This document shows, in pieces, positions 5,929-12,492 of a DNA stretch of 12,492 bases; position 1 is the first letter of the stretch, and every line of letters begins with the position of its first letter. Both the position numbers and the translations under genes were made by a program. The DNA is taken from the NCBI GenBank assembly GCA_030146405.1, contig JASLBS010000176.1, forward strand, positions 1 through 12,492, in the 5' to 3' direction. The DNA comes from Arthrobacter sp. Lineage in GTDB: Bacteria > Actinomycetota > Actinomycetes > Actinomycetales > Micrococcaceae. The notes beneath the pieces are model-generated. The model did not search any database and was not told the origin of the DNA. It worked only from the letters and a program-made list of their open reading frames with translations.

Positions 5929-6531
5929 GTGTCTGAACCGACCGAAACCACGCCCACCGGACCAGCGCGCCGGGTCATCGTGGCCGAGGATGAGACGCTC
6001 ATCCGGCTCGACATCATCGAGATCCTGCGCGGTGAGGGCTACGAGGTCGTGGCGGAGGCCGACAACGGCGAGAAGGCCGTGGCCCTCGCCGAGGAGCACA
6101 GGCCGGACCTCGTGCTCATGGACGTGAAGATGCCCGTCATGGACGGCATCACCGCGGCCGAGCAGATCGTCAAGGCACGGATCGCCCCGGTGGTCCTGCT
6201 CACGGCCTTCAGCCAGAAGGAACTGATCGAGCGCGCACGGGACGCCGGCGCCATGGCCTACGTGGTCAAGCCGTTCACCCCGGCGGACCTGATCCCGGCG
6301 ATCGAGATCGCGATGTCGCGGTACGAGGAGATCAAGGCGCTCGAGGCGGAGGTCTCGGACCTCCAGGAGCAGTTCGCCACCCGGAAGCTCGTGGAGCGGG
6401 CCAAGAGCCTGCTCACCACCAAGATGGGCCTCACGGAGCCGGAGGCGTTCCGCTGGATCCAGAAGACGTCCATGGACCGCCGACTGAGCATGCGCGAGGT
6501 CGCGGAGACCATCATCAACCAGGTCAACTGA
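5929..6531 (+). CDS. pdtaR: PdtaR-type response regulator with RNA-binding ANTAR domain
   Basis: A 200-residue cytoplasmic response regulator. The receiver domain covers about 14-131: acidic Glu20-Asp21, phospho-acceptor Asp65 in LVLMDVKMP, Thr92, and Lys114 in VVKPF. A helical linker (EEIKALEAEVSDLQEQF, 133-149, coiled-coil-like) leads into the ANTAR domain at about 150-196, with its hallmark Ala-Lys, Ala-Phe-x-x-Ile and Ser-Met residues (AKSLLTTKMG, AFRWIQKTSM, MREVAETII). ANTAR proteins bind paired RNA hairpins and prevent transcription termination. The mycobacterial homologue Rv1626 is phosphorylated by the kinase PdtaS, and this protein matches that architecture end to end. The partner kinase is not in the window. 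The GTG start is fixed by AAGGAG at 5918-5923, 5 nt upstream. The gene ends before a strong bidirectional terminator. Confidence 0.95.
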   Translation: MSEPTETTPTGPARRVIVAEDETLIRLDIIEILRGEGYEVVAEADNGEKAVALAEEHRPDLVLMDVKMPVMDGITAAEQIVKARIAPVVLLTAFSQKELIERARDAGAMAYVVKPFTPADLIPAIEIAMSRYEEIKALEAEVSDLQEQFATRKLVERAKSLLTTKMGLTEPEAFRWIQKTSMDRRLSMREVAETIINQVN

Positions 6532-6550
6532 CCCGGTACATCGCCCGTAC

Positions 6551-6589
6551 GAAGAAGACCCCCACCCGGATCGGGTGGGGGTCTTCTTC
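6551..6589. terminator. Bidirectional intrinsic terminator between pdtaR and pyk
   Basis: A perfect inverted repeat with 18-bp arms (GAAGAAGACCCCCACCCG at 6551-6568 and its complement at 6572-6589) and a GAT loop. A further CGTA/TACG pairing flanks it after one mismatch. Each strand ends its stem in TCTTCTTC, the T-rich side expected of an actinobacterial terminator. It stands 19 bp after the pdtaR stop and 10 bp from the pyk stop, so it can serve both convergent genes. Confidence 0.93.
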
Positions 6590-6599
6590 ATACGTACTG

Positions 6600-8090
6600 C
6601 TACTTCTTCTTGAGCGGCCAGGGGCCGACGTCCTCCTTGATGAAGGACGTGTGCCCGTCGGGTAGCTGCCCGGCGTCGGTGATGTCCCCCACGCGGTGCA
6701 CCTTGATCGAGTTGGTGGAGCCGGCCTGTCCGGGAGGGGAACCGGCGGCGATGACCACCAGGTCGTCGACCTCCACGAGGCCCTGCTCGAACAGGACCCG
6801 ATCGACCTGGGAGGTCATCTCGTCCGTGTGCTTCACGAACTCCACCAGCCGGGGCTGCACACCCCAGATGAGCGACATGGCGTTGAGGGTCGACTGCACC
6901 GGGGTGAACGCGAACACCGGCTTCTTGGGGCGGAGGCGCGACAGGCGGCGGGCCGAATCACCGGACTGCGTGAAGGTACAGATGTACTTGGCGTCGAGCT
7001 GGTCCGCGATCTCCACGGCTGCACGCGTGATGGCGCCACCGCGGGTCTTGGGCTTGCTACCCAGCGGCGGTACGCGCTCGAGGCCGTGCTGCTCGGTGGA
7101 CTCGATGATGTCGTTCATGATCTTCACGGTCTCCATCGGGTACTTGCCCACGCTGGTCTCACCCGAGAGCATCACGGCGTCCGCACCGTCCAGGACGGCG
7201 TTGGCGCAGTCCGAGGCCTCGGCGCGGGTGGGGCGCGGGCTGTCGATCATCGACTCGAGCACCTGCGTGGCCACGATCACGGGCTTCGCCCAGCGACGCG
7301 CGAGCTCGATGGCGCGCTTCTGGACGATCGGGACGTCCTGCAGCGGCAGTTCGACACCGAGATCGCCGCGGGCCACCATGATGGCGTCGAACGCGTCGAT
7401 GATCTCCTCGAGTGCGTCCACGGCCTGCGGCTTCTCGATCTTCGCGATGACGGGGACCCTGCGGCCCTCCTCGTCCATGATCTCGTGCACGCGCCGCACG
7501 TCGCCGGCGTCGCGGACGAAGGACAGCGCCACCATGTCGACGCCGATCTGGATGGCCCAGCGGAGGTCCGCCTCGTCCTTGTCGCTGAGGGCGGGGACGT
7601 TCACGGCGACGCCGGGAAGGTTGATGCCCTTGTTGTTCGACACCATGCCGCCCACCACGACCTCGGTGGTGACCTTGACGTCGTCGACCGCGGTGGCACG
7701 CAGCCCCACCTTGCCGTCGTCGATCAGGAGCATGTCGCCGACCTGGACGTCCTGGGGCAGACCCTTGAAGGTGGTGGAGCAGATCTCCTGCGTACCCTCG
7801 ATGTCCTCGACGGTGATGGTGAAGACATCACCCGGCACCAGCGCATGGGGGCCGTCCATGAAACGCCCGAGGCGGATCTTCGGTCCCTGCAGATCGGCGA
7901 AGATCCCCACCGGCTTGCCGAGCTCCTCGGATGCACGGCGCACGTTCTCGTAGGTGGTGCCGTGCACGGAGTAGTCCCCATGGCTCATGTTCATCCGGGC
8001 CACGTCGACACCCGCTTCGAGCACAGCGAGGGTGTTCTCATAGCTGGCGATTGCGGGGCCGAATGTTGCAACGATTTTTGCGCGTCTCAT
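6600..8090 (-). CDS. pyk: Pyruvate kinase
   Basis: The 496-residue enzyme converts phosphoenolpyruvate and ADP to pyruvate and ATP, the final step of glycolysis. The protein is full length, with N-terminal KIVATFGPA and ARMNMSHG (substrate Arg32), the B domain at about 70-167, the active-site signature VIAKIEKPQAV with Lys218 and Glu220, MVARGDLGVELP (238-249, Asp243), ATQVLESM (274-281), and the C-terminal allosteric domain from about 350. The start MRRAKIVATF is the usual actinobacterial form. It is the ATG at 8088-8090, with TAGGCT 6 nt upstream and no Shine-Dalgarno, so the mRNA is probably leaderless. gltD ends 48 bp upstream on the same strand without an obvious terminator, so some read-through from gltBD is possible. 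The gene ends at the shared terminator. Confidence 0.98.
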   Translation of the reverse strand: MRRAKIVATFGPAIASYENTLAVLEAGVDVARMNMSHGDYSVHGTTYENVRRASEELGKPVGIFADLQGPKIRLGRFMDGPHALVPGDVFTITVEDIEGTQEICSTTFKGLPQDVQVGDMLLIDDGKVGLRATAVDDVKVTTEVVVGGMVSNNKGINLPGVAVNVPALSDKDEADLRWAIQIGVDMVALSFVRDAGDVRRVHEIMDEEGRRVPVIAKIEKPQAVDALEEIIDAFDAIMVARGDLGVELPLQDVPIVQKRAIELARRWAKPVIVATQVLESMIDSPRPTRAEASDCANAVLDGADAVMLSGETSVGKYPMETVKIMNDIIESTEQHGLERVPPLGSKPKTRGGAITRAAVEIADQLDAKYICTFTQSGDSARRLSRLRPKKPVFAFTPVQSTLNAMSLIWGVQPRLVEFVKHTDEMTSQVDRVLFEQGLVEVDDLVVIAAGSPPGQAGSTNSIKVHRVGDITDAGQLPDGHTSFIKEDVGPWPLKKK

Positions 8091-8096
8091 AGATCT

Positions 8097-8102
8097 AGCC
8101 TA
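8097..8102 (-). promoter_or_regulatory. Predicted -10 box of pyk (leaderless)
   Basis: TAGGCT on the minus strand matches TANNNT and ends 6 nt before the pyk ATG. It lies in the 48-bp gap after gltD. No strong -35 is seen. Confidence 0.55.
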
Positions 8103-8138
8103 GTCCTGTTCGGGTAGTGGAATTGATGCCGGGGCGGG

Positions 8139-9596
8139 TCAGAGGACGGAGATCGAGCGGTCCGTCGGAGCGACCGGCGCCGGGAGTTTGGTGGAGCCCA
8201 TGAGCCACTGGTCGACGGCGGCCGCACATGCCCGGCCCTCCGCGATGGCCCAGACGATGAGCGACTGCCCGCGTCCTGCGTCGCCGGCCGAGAAGACGCC
8301 CGGGGTGTTCGTCATGTAGTAGCCGTCGCGTGCCAGGTTCCCGCGCTCGTCGAACTCGGCCTCGACCTGCTCCGTGATGCCGGCCGCCTCCGCCCCCGTG
8401 AAGCCGAGGGAGAGGAACACGAGATCCGCGGGGATCTCGCGCTCGGACCCGGCCTTCGGGACGCGGCGTCCGTCCACGAACTCGGTCTCGGCGACCTTGA
8501 TGCCGCGGAGTACGCCGTTGTCCCCCACGAACTCGACCGTGGACGCCAGGTAGCGGCGCTCGCCGCCTTCCTCGTGGGCGCTGGCGATGTCGAACAGCGT
8601 GGGGAAGGTGGGCCACGGCTGGTCGGGGCGGCGCTCGGTGGTGGGCTGCTGGCCGATGGCGAGCGTGGTGACGCTCGCCGCCTTCTGCCGGTGGGCGGTA
8701 CCGAGACAATCCGCTCCGGTGTCCCCACCGCCGAGGATCACCACGTGCTTGCCCTCGGCATGGATCTGGTCCTCCACCTCTTCGCCGGCCACCACCCGGT
8801 TGGCCTGCACGAGGTAGTCCATCGCGAAGTGCACGCCCTCGAACTGCCGCCCGGGAATGGAGAGGTCCCGCGGCACGGTGGCCCCGGTGGCCACCACGAC
8901 GGCGTCGTACCGCCGCTTGAGCTGTCCCCAGCTGATGTCCTTGCCCACGGCCACCCCCGTGCGGAAGCGGGTGCCCTCGGCCTTCATCTGGTCGAGGCGG
9001 CGTTCGAGGTGGATCTTCTCCATCTTGAAGTCCGGGATGCCGTAGCGGAGCAGGCCGCCGATCCGGTCGTCCCGCTCGTAGACGGCCACGGTGTGGCCCG
9101 CGCGCGTCAGCTGCTGCGCCACGGCGAGCCCGGCAGGGCCGGAGCCGACGACGGCGACGGTCCGCCCGGTCAGACGTTCGGGCGGGTGCGGTTCCACCCA
9201 GCCCTGATCGAACGCCTGGTCGGCGATGGACACCTCGACCTGCTTGATGGTGACCGGGGGCTGGTTGATCCCGAGCACACAGGAGGACTCGCACGGTGCA
9301 GGGCACAGCCGCCCGGTGAACTCCGGGAAGTTGTTGGTCGCGTGAAGGCGCTCGATGGCCTCACGGCCCTTGTCCCGGAACGTGAGGTCGTTCCACTCGG
9401 GGATCAGGTTCCCGAGTGGGCAGCCCTGGTGGCAGAACGGGACACCGCAGTCCATGCAGCGCCCGGCCTGCGACTTCAGGACACCCTTCTCCTGGGCCTC
9501 GTACACTTCCTTCCAGTCCATGATGCGCACCGGCACGGGCCGGCGGGGCTGGGTCTGGCGCTCGCGCACCTTCATGAATCCGCGTGGGTCAGCCAC
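8139..9596 (-). CDS. gltD: Glutamate synthase (NADPH), small subunit
   Basis: The 485-residue beta subunit takes electrons from NADPH through FAD and Fe-S clusters to the large subunit, which makes two glutamates from glutamine and 2-oxoglutarate. Two Cys clusters near the N-terminus (Cys47, 50, 55, 59 and Cys98, 102, 106) bind 4Fe-4S centres. GSGPAG (151-156) is the FAD dinucleotide fold, GGGDTG (289-294) the NADPH fold, and TPGVFSAGDAGRGQSL (431-446) the second FAD contact. Length is normal. I chose the GTG at 9594-9596 because GGAGG lies 6 nt upstream and the MADPRGF start is typical of the group; an ATG at 9575 would remove seven residues. The start overlaps the gltB stop by 8 nt, so the two are translationally coupled in one operon. 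Confidence 0.97.
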   Translation of the reverse strand: MADPRGFMKVRERQTQPRRPVPVRIMDWKEVYEAQEKGVLKSQAGRCMDCGVPFCHQGCPLGNLIPEWNDLTFRDKGREAIERLHATNNFPEFTGRLCPAPCESSCVLGINQPPVTIKQVEVSIADQAFDQGWVEPHPPERLTGRTVAVVGSGPAGLAVAQQLTRAGHTVAVYERDDRIGGLLRYGIPDFKMEKIHLERRLDQMKAEGTRFRTGVAVGKDISWGQLKRRYDAVVVATGATVPRDLSIPGRQFEGVHFAMDYLVQANRVVAGEEVEDQIHAEGKHVVILGGGDTGADCLGTAHRQKAASVTTLAIGQQPTTERRPDQPWPTFPTLFDIASAHEEGGERRYLASTVEFVGDNGVLRGIKVAETEFVDGRRVPKAGSEREIPADLVFLSLGFTGAEAAGITEQVEAEFDERGNLARDGYYMTNTPGVFSAGDAGRGQSLIVWAIAEGRACAAAVDQWLMGSTKLPAPVAPTDRSISVL

Positions 9597-12492
9597 CGGT
9601 TACCTCCAGGATCTTGGTCCAGGTCTCTTCGCCGTCGGGGTCGAGGCCCTGCTCGGCAGCGATGGCGCGTGCGCCCATCACGGCTGCGTAATCGCGCGGC
9701 AGCACCTTGGTGAAGCGCTTGACGGTGTCCTCGTAGGACTCCAGCAGGCCCTCGGCCAGGTCCGATCCCGTCTCCTCGACGTGCTGGATCAGCAGCCTGC
9801 GGACGATCTCGATGTCCTCGGCATCGAGCTCGACGAGCAACAGCTCACCGTTCTCGAGGCTCTGCTTGTTGACGCGGGCGCGGTCGAGGTCCAGAACGAA
9901 GGCCGTTCCCCCCGACATGCCCGCGCCGAAGTTCCGACCCGTGCTTCCCAGGACCACCGCCTGGCCACCCGTCATGTACTCGCAGCCGTGGTCGCCTATC
10001 CCCTCGGCCACCGCCGTGGCTCCCGAGTTCCGGACCAGGAAGCGTTCCCCCACCTGTCCGCGCAGGAACATCTCGCCGCTCGTGGCCCCGTAGCCGATCA
10101 CGTTCCCGGCGATCACGTTGTGATCCGCCCGGAAGACGTTGGAACGATCGGGCCGCACGATGATGCGCCCGCCCGAGAGCCCCTTGCCCACGTAGTCGTT
10201 GGAGTCGCCGAGCAGCCGCAGCGTGATGCCTTCGGGGAGAAAGGCACCGAGTGACTGACCCGCCTGGCCCGTGAGCGTGACGTCGATGGTGTCGGTGGCC
10301 AGCGTGTCCAGGCCGAAGGTCCTGGTGACCTCGTGCCCGAGCATGGTGCCCACGGAGCGGTCGGTGTTGACCACGTCCACCGAGATCCGCACCGGCGAGC
10401 GGTGCTGGAGCGCGTCGGCGCTCATCTCGATCAGCTTGTTGTCGAAGTGCTGATCGAGCTCGTGGTTCTGCGGGAGCATGTTGCGCATCGGCTCGCCGGA
10501 GTTGAACTCGTTGCCGCGGAGGATCGGGTCGAGGTCCAGGCCGTCCGCCTTCCAGTGCTCGATGGCCTGGCGGGCGTCCAGCAGTTCGCTGTGCCCGATG
10601 GCCTCCTCGAGTGTCCGGAAGCCGAGCTCCGCGAGGATCTCGCGCACCTCCTCGGCGATGAACTCGAAGAAGTTGACCACGAACTCCGGCTTGCCGGTGA
10701 ACCGGCTGCGCAGCTCGGGGTTCTGCGTGGCCACCCCCACGGGGCACGTGTCCAGGTGGCACACGCGCATCATGATGCAGCCGGCCACCACGAGCGGCGC
10801 GGTGGCGAAGCCGAACTCCTCGCCACCCAGCAGGGCGGCGATGACGACGTCGCGCCCGGTCTTGAGCTGCCCGTCGACCTGCACCACCACGCGGTCGCGC
10901 AACCCGTTGAGCATGAGCGTCTGCTGGGTCTCGGCGAGACCCAGTTCCCACGGGATCCCCGCGTGCTTGAGGGAGTTCAGCGGACTCGCACCGGTGCCGC
11001 CGTCGTGCCCGGAGACGAGGACGACGTCGGCCTTGGCCTTCGTCACGCCGGCGGCGACGGTGCCGATGCCCACCTCGGAGACGAGCTTCACATGGACTCT
11101 CGCGCTCGGGTTGGAGCGCTTGAGGTCGTAGATCAGCTGGGCGAGGTCCTCGATCGAGTAGATGTCGTGGTGCGGAGGCGGCGAGATCAGGGCGACACCC
11201 GGGGTGGAGTGGCGCGTGCGCGCGATCCACGGGTACACCTTCTGGCTCATCAGCTGGCCGCCCTCACCGGGCTTGGCCCCCTGCGCCATCTTGATCTGGA
11301 TGTCGTCCGCGTTGGTCAGGTACAGGCTCGTGACGCCGAAGCGACCCGAGGCCACCTGCTTGATCGCGGACCGGCGCTCGGGATCCAGCAGCCGCTCGAC
11401 GTCCTCGCCACCCTCCCCCGTGTTGGACTTGCCACCGAGTCGGTTCATAGCGATCGCGAGTGTCTCGTGGGCCTCCTGGGAGATGGAGCCGTAGCTCATG
11501 GCCCCGGTGGAGAACCGCTTGACGATCGCGGAGACGGACTCCACCTCGTCGATGCTGATGGGCTCACGCGCGTCACCGCGCAGGGTGAGCAGTCCACGCA
11601 GTGTCATCAGCTCACGCGACTGGTCGTCCACGCCGCGGGTGTAGGCCTTGAAGATGTCGTAGCGCCGCTCGCGCGTGGCGTGCTGCAGCCGGAACACTGT
11701 CTCCGGGTTGAACAGGTGCGGTGGGCCCTCCCGGCGCCACTGGTACTCGCCCCCGTTGTCCAGCCCGCGGTGCGGGTCCTCGATCCCGTCCTCCGGGTAG
11801 GCACTCTCGTGCCGGGCGGCGGTCTCGGCAGCGATCACGTCGAGACCCACGCCACCGAGCTGGGTCTGCGTGCCGTGGAAGTACTCGTCCACCAGCTCCT
11901 GCGACAGACCCAGTGCCTCGAAGGTCTGCGCTCCGCAGTACGAGCTGACGGTGGAGATACCCATCTTGGACATGATCTTCAGAACACCCTTGCCGAGCCC
12001 CTTGATGAGGTTCGCCACGGCGGTCTCCGCGCTGACGCCGGTGATGTCACCGTTGCGGACCAGCTCCTCGCAGCTCTCCATGGCGAGGTACGGGTTCACC
12101 GCGGAGGCGCCGTAGCCGATGAGCGCCGCGATGTGGTGGACCTCGCGGACGTCCCCCGCCTCGACCACCAGCGATGTCTTGGTGCGGGTGGCGCTCCGGA
12201 GCAGGTGGTGGTGCACCGCGCTGGTCAGGAGCAGGGACGGGATGGGTGCCCACTGGGCGTTGGAGTCGCGGTCGGAGAGCACCACGTACTCGACGCCGCG
12301 GTTGAGGGCGCTCGAGACCTGCTCGCAGATCTCAGCCAGCCGTGCCCGTAGCGCGGGCTCGCCGCCGTCGTGCCGGTAGAGACCGCGTACGCGGACGGTC
12401 AGGCGATCGCCGTCGTCCGTCTCCACGTTCGCGATCTTCGCCAGCTCGTCATTGGTGATCACCGGGAACTTCAGGGCGATCTGCTTGGAGCG
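9589..12492 (-). CDS. gltB: Glutamate synthase, large subunit (C-terminal two thirds; 5' end outside the window)
   Basis: GltB makes glutamate from 2-oxoglutarate and glutamine in the GS-GOGAT route of ammonia assimilation. The frame is open to the right edge, so the 967 visible residues are the C-terminal part of a protein of about 1,500; the N-terminal class II glutaminase domain lies outside. An internal GTG at 12462 is not the real start. Visible are part of the central domain, the FMN-binding barrel (LVSEVGIGTVAAGVTKAKADVV, then SGHDGGTGASPL), the 3Fe-4S motif Cys-x5-Cys-x4-Cys (codons at 10777, 10759 and 10744), and the C-terminal Gly-rich beta-helix (KGLSGGRI, GEMFLRG, MTGGQAVVLG, NFGAGMSGG). 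The gene overlaps gltD by 8 nt and no break is seen. Confidence 0.98.
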   Translation of the reverse strand, partial: RSKQIALKFPVITNDELAKIANVETDDGDRLTVRVRGLYRHDGGEPALRARLAEICEQVSSALNRGVEYVVLSDRDSNAQWAPIPSLLLTSAVHHHLLRSATRTKTSLVVEAGDVREVHHIAALIGYGASAVNPYLAMESCEELVRNGDITGVSAETAVANLIKGLGKGVLKIMSKMGISTVSSYCGAQTFEALGLSQELVDEYFHGTQTQLGGVGLDVIAAETAARHESAYPEDGIEDPHRGLDNGGEYQWRREGPPHLFNPETVFRLQHATRERRYDIFKAYTRGVDDQSRELMTLRGLLTLRGDAREPISIDEVESVSAIVKRFSTGAMSYGSISQEAHETLAIAMNRLGGKSNTGEGGEDVERLLDPERRSAIKQVASGRFGVTSLYLTNADDIQIKMAQGAKPGEGGQLMSQKVYPWIARTRHSTPGVALISPPPHHDIYSIEDLAQLIYDLKRSNPSARVHVKLVSEVGIGTVAAGVTKAKADVVLVSGHDGGTGASPLNSLKHAGIPWELGLAETQQTLMLNGLRDRVVVQVDGQLKTGRDVVIAALLGGEEFGFATAPLVVAGCIMMRVCHLDTCPVGVATQNPELRSRFTGKPEFVVNFFEFIAEEVREILAELGFRTLEEAIGHSELLDARQAIEHWKADGLDLDPILRGNEFNSGEPMRNMLPQNHELDQHFDNKLIEMSADALQHRSPVRISVDVVNTDRSVGTMLGHEVTRTFGLDTLATDTIDVTLTGQAGQSLGAFLPEGITLRLLGDSNDYVGKGLSGGRIIVRPDRSNVFRADHNVIAGNVIGYGATSGEMFLRGQVGERFLVRNSGATAVAEGIGDHGCEYMTGGQAVVLGSTGRNFGAGMSGGTAFVLDLDRARVNKQSLENGELLLVELDAEDIEIVRRLLIQHVEETGSDLAEGLLESYEDTVKRFTKVLPRDYAAVMGARAIAAEQGLDPDGEETWTKILEVTGG
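9603..9607 (-). promoter_or_regulatory. Ribosome binding site of gltD inside gltB
   Basis: GGAGG on the minus strand lies 6 nt before the GTG of gltD, within the last codons of gltB. It supports the upstream GTG over the internal ATG. Confidence 0.8.

Noticed and set aside
6696..8117. Two long plus-strand frames opposite pyk
   Set aside because: Both are antisense shadows caused by high GC3; the minus-strand frame is an unambiguous pyruvate kinase.
10333..12351. 672-codon plus-strand frame opposite gltB
   Set aside because: It is the antisense shadow of a conserved gene, rich in His, Val, Asp and Arg as such shadows are, and has no recognisable motif.
12462..12462. GTG start of gltB at 12462
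   Set aside because: The frame continues upstream to the window edge, and the visible protein begins within the central domain, so the real start lies outside.
1..12492. CRISPR arrays, insertion sequences, prophage or toxin-antitoxin genes
   Set aside because: No regularly spaced repeats, transposase or integrase motifs, terminal inverted repeats or recognisable toxin-antitoxin pairs were seen on either strand.

Overview
The window is chromosomal DNA from a high-GC Gram-positive bacterium, most likely an actinobacterium of the Micrococcales (Arthrobacter-like Micrococcaceae is my best guess). The support is the strong G/C bias at third codon positions, a PdtaR-type ANTAR response regulator, a tRNA gene without an encoded CCA end, several genes with leaderless-type starts (a TANNNT box 6-7 nt before the start codon and no Shine-Dalgarno), and pyruvate kinase and glutamate synthase sequences of actinobacterial type. 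The lineage is inferred from remembered family features, not from a search.

Layout, left to right. (1) The 5' two thirds of polA on the minus strand, cut by the left edge. A hotdog thioesterase on the plus strand diverges from it with only 19 bp between the two start codons. (2) A 225-bp gap carrying hairpins, a candidate promoter and a perfect palindrome. It is followed by a plus-strand pair: a 59-residue Asp-rich lipoprotein and a small putative membrane protein whose GTG start overlaps the lipoprotein stop. (3) A minus-strand group read right to left: tRNA-Leu(CAA), a stand-alone LigD-type polymerase/primase, a 206-residue lipoprotein of unknown function, and a receiver-only response regulator. 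(4) pdtaR on the plus strand, diverging from the tRNA and ending at a perfect 18-bp bidirectional terminator shared with pyk. (5) Minus-strand gltB (5' end beyond the right edge), gltD and pyk. gltB and gltD overlap by 8 nt, and pyk follows closely with its own leaderless promoter.

The window is mostly housekeeping: DNA repair (PolA, LigD-like polymerase), ammonia assimilation (GltBD), the last step of glycolysis (Pyk) and signalling (PdtaR and an orphan receiver). I see no CRISPR array, insertion sequence, phage gene, toxin-antitoxin pair or obvious new defence system. The least explained parts are the Asp-rich lipoprotein/membrane protein pair with its operator-like palindrome, the lipoprotein plus orphan receiver pair, and the recurrence of leaderless promoters, often with the same TAGGCT box.
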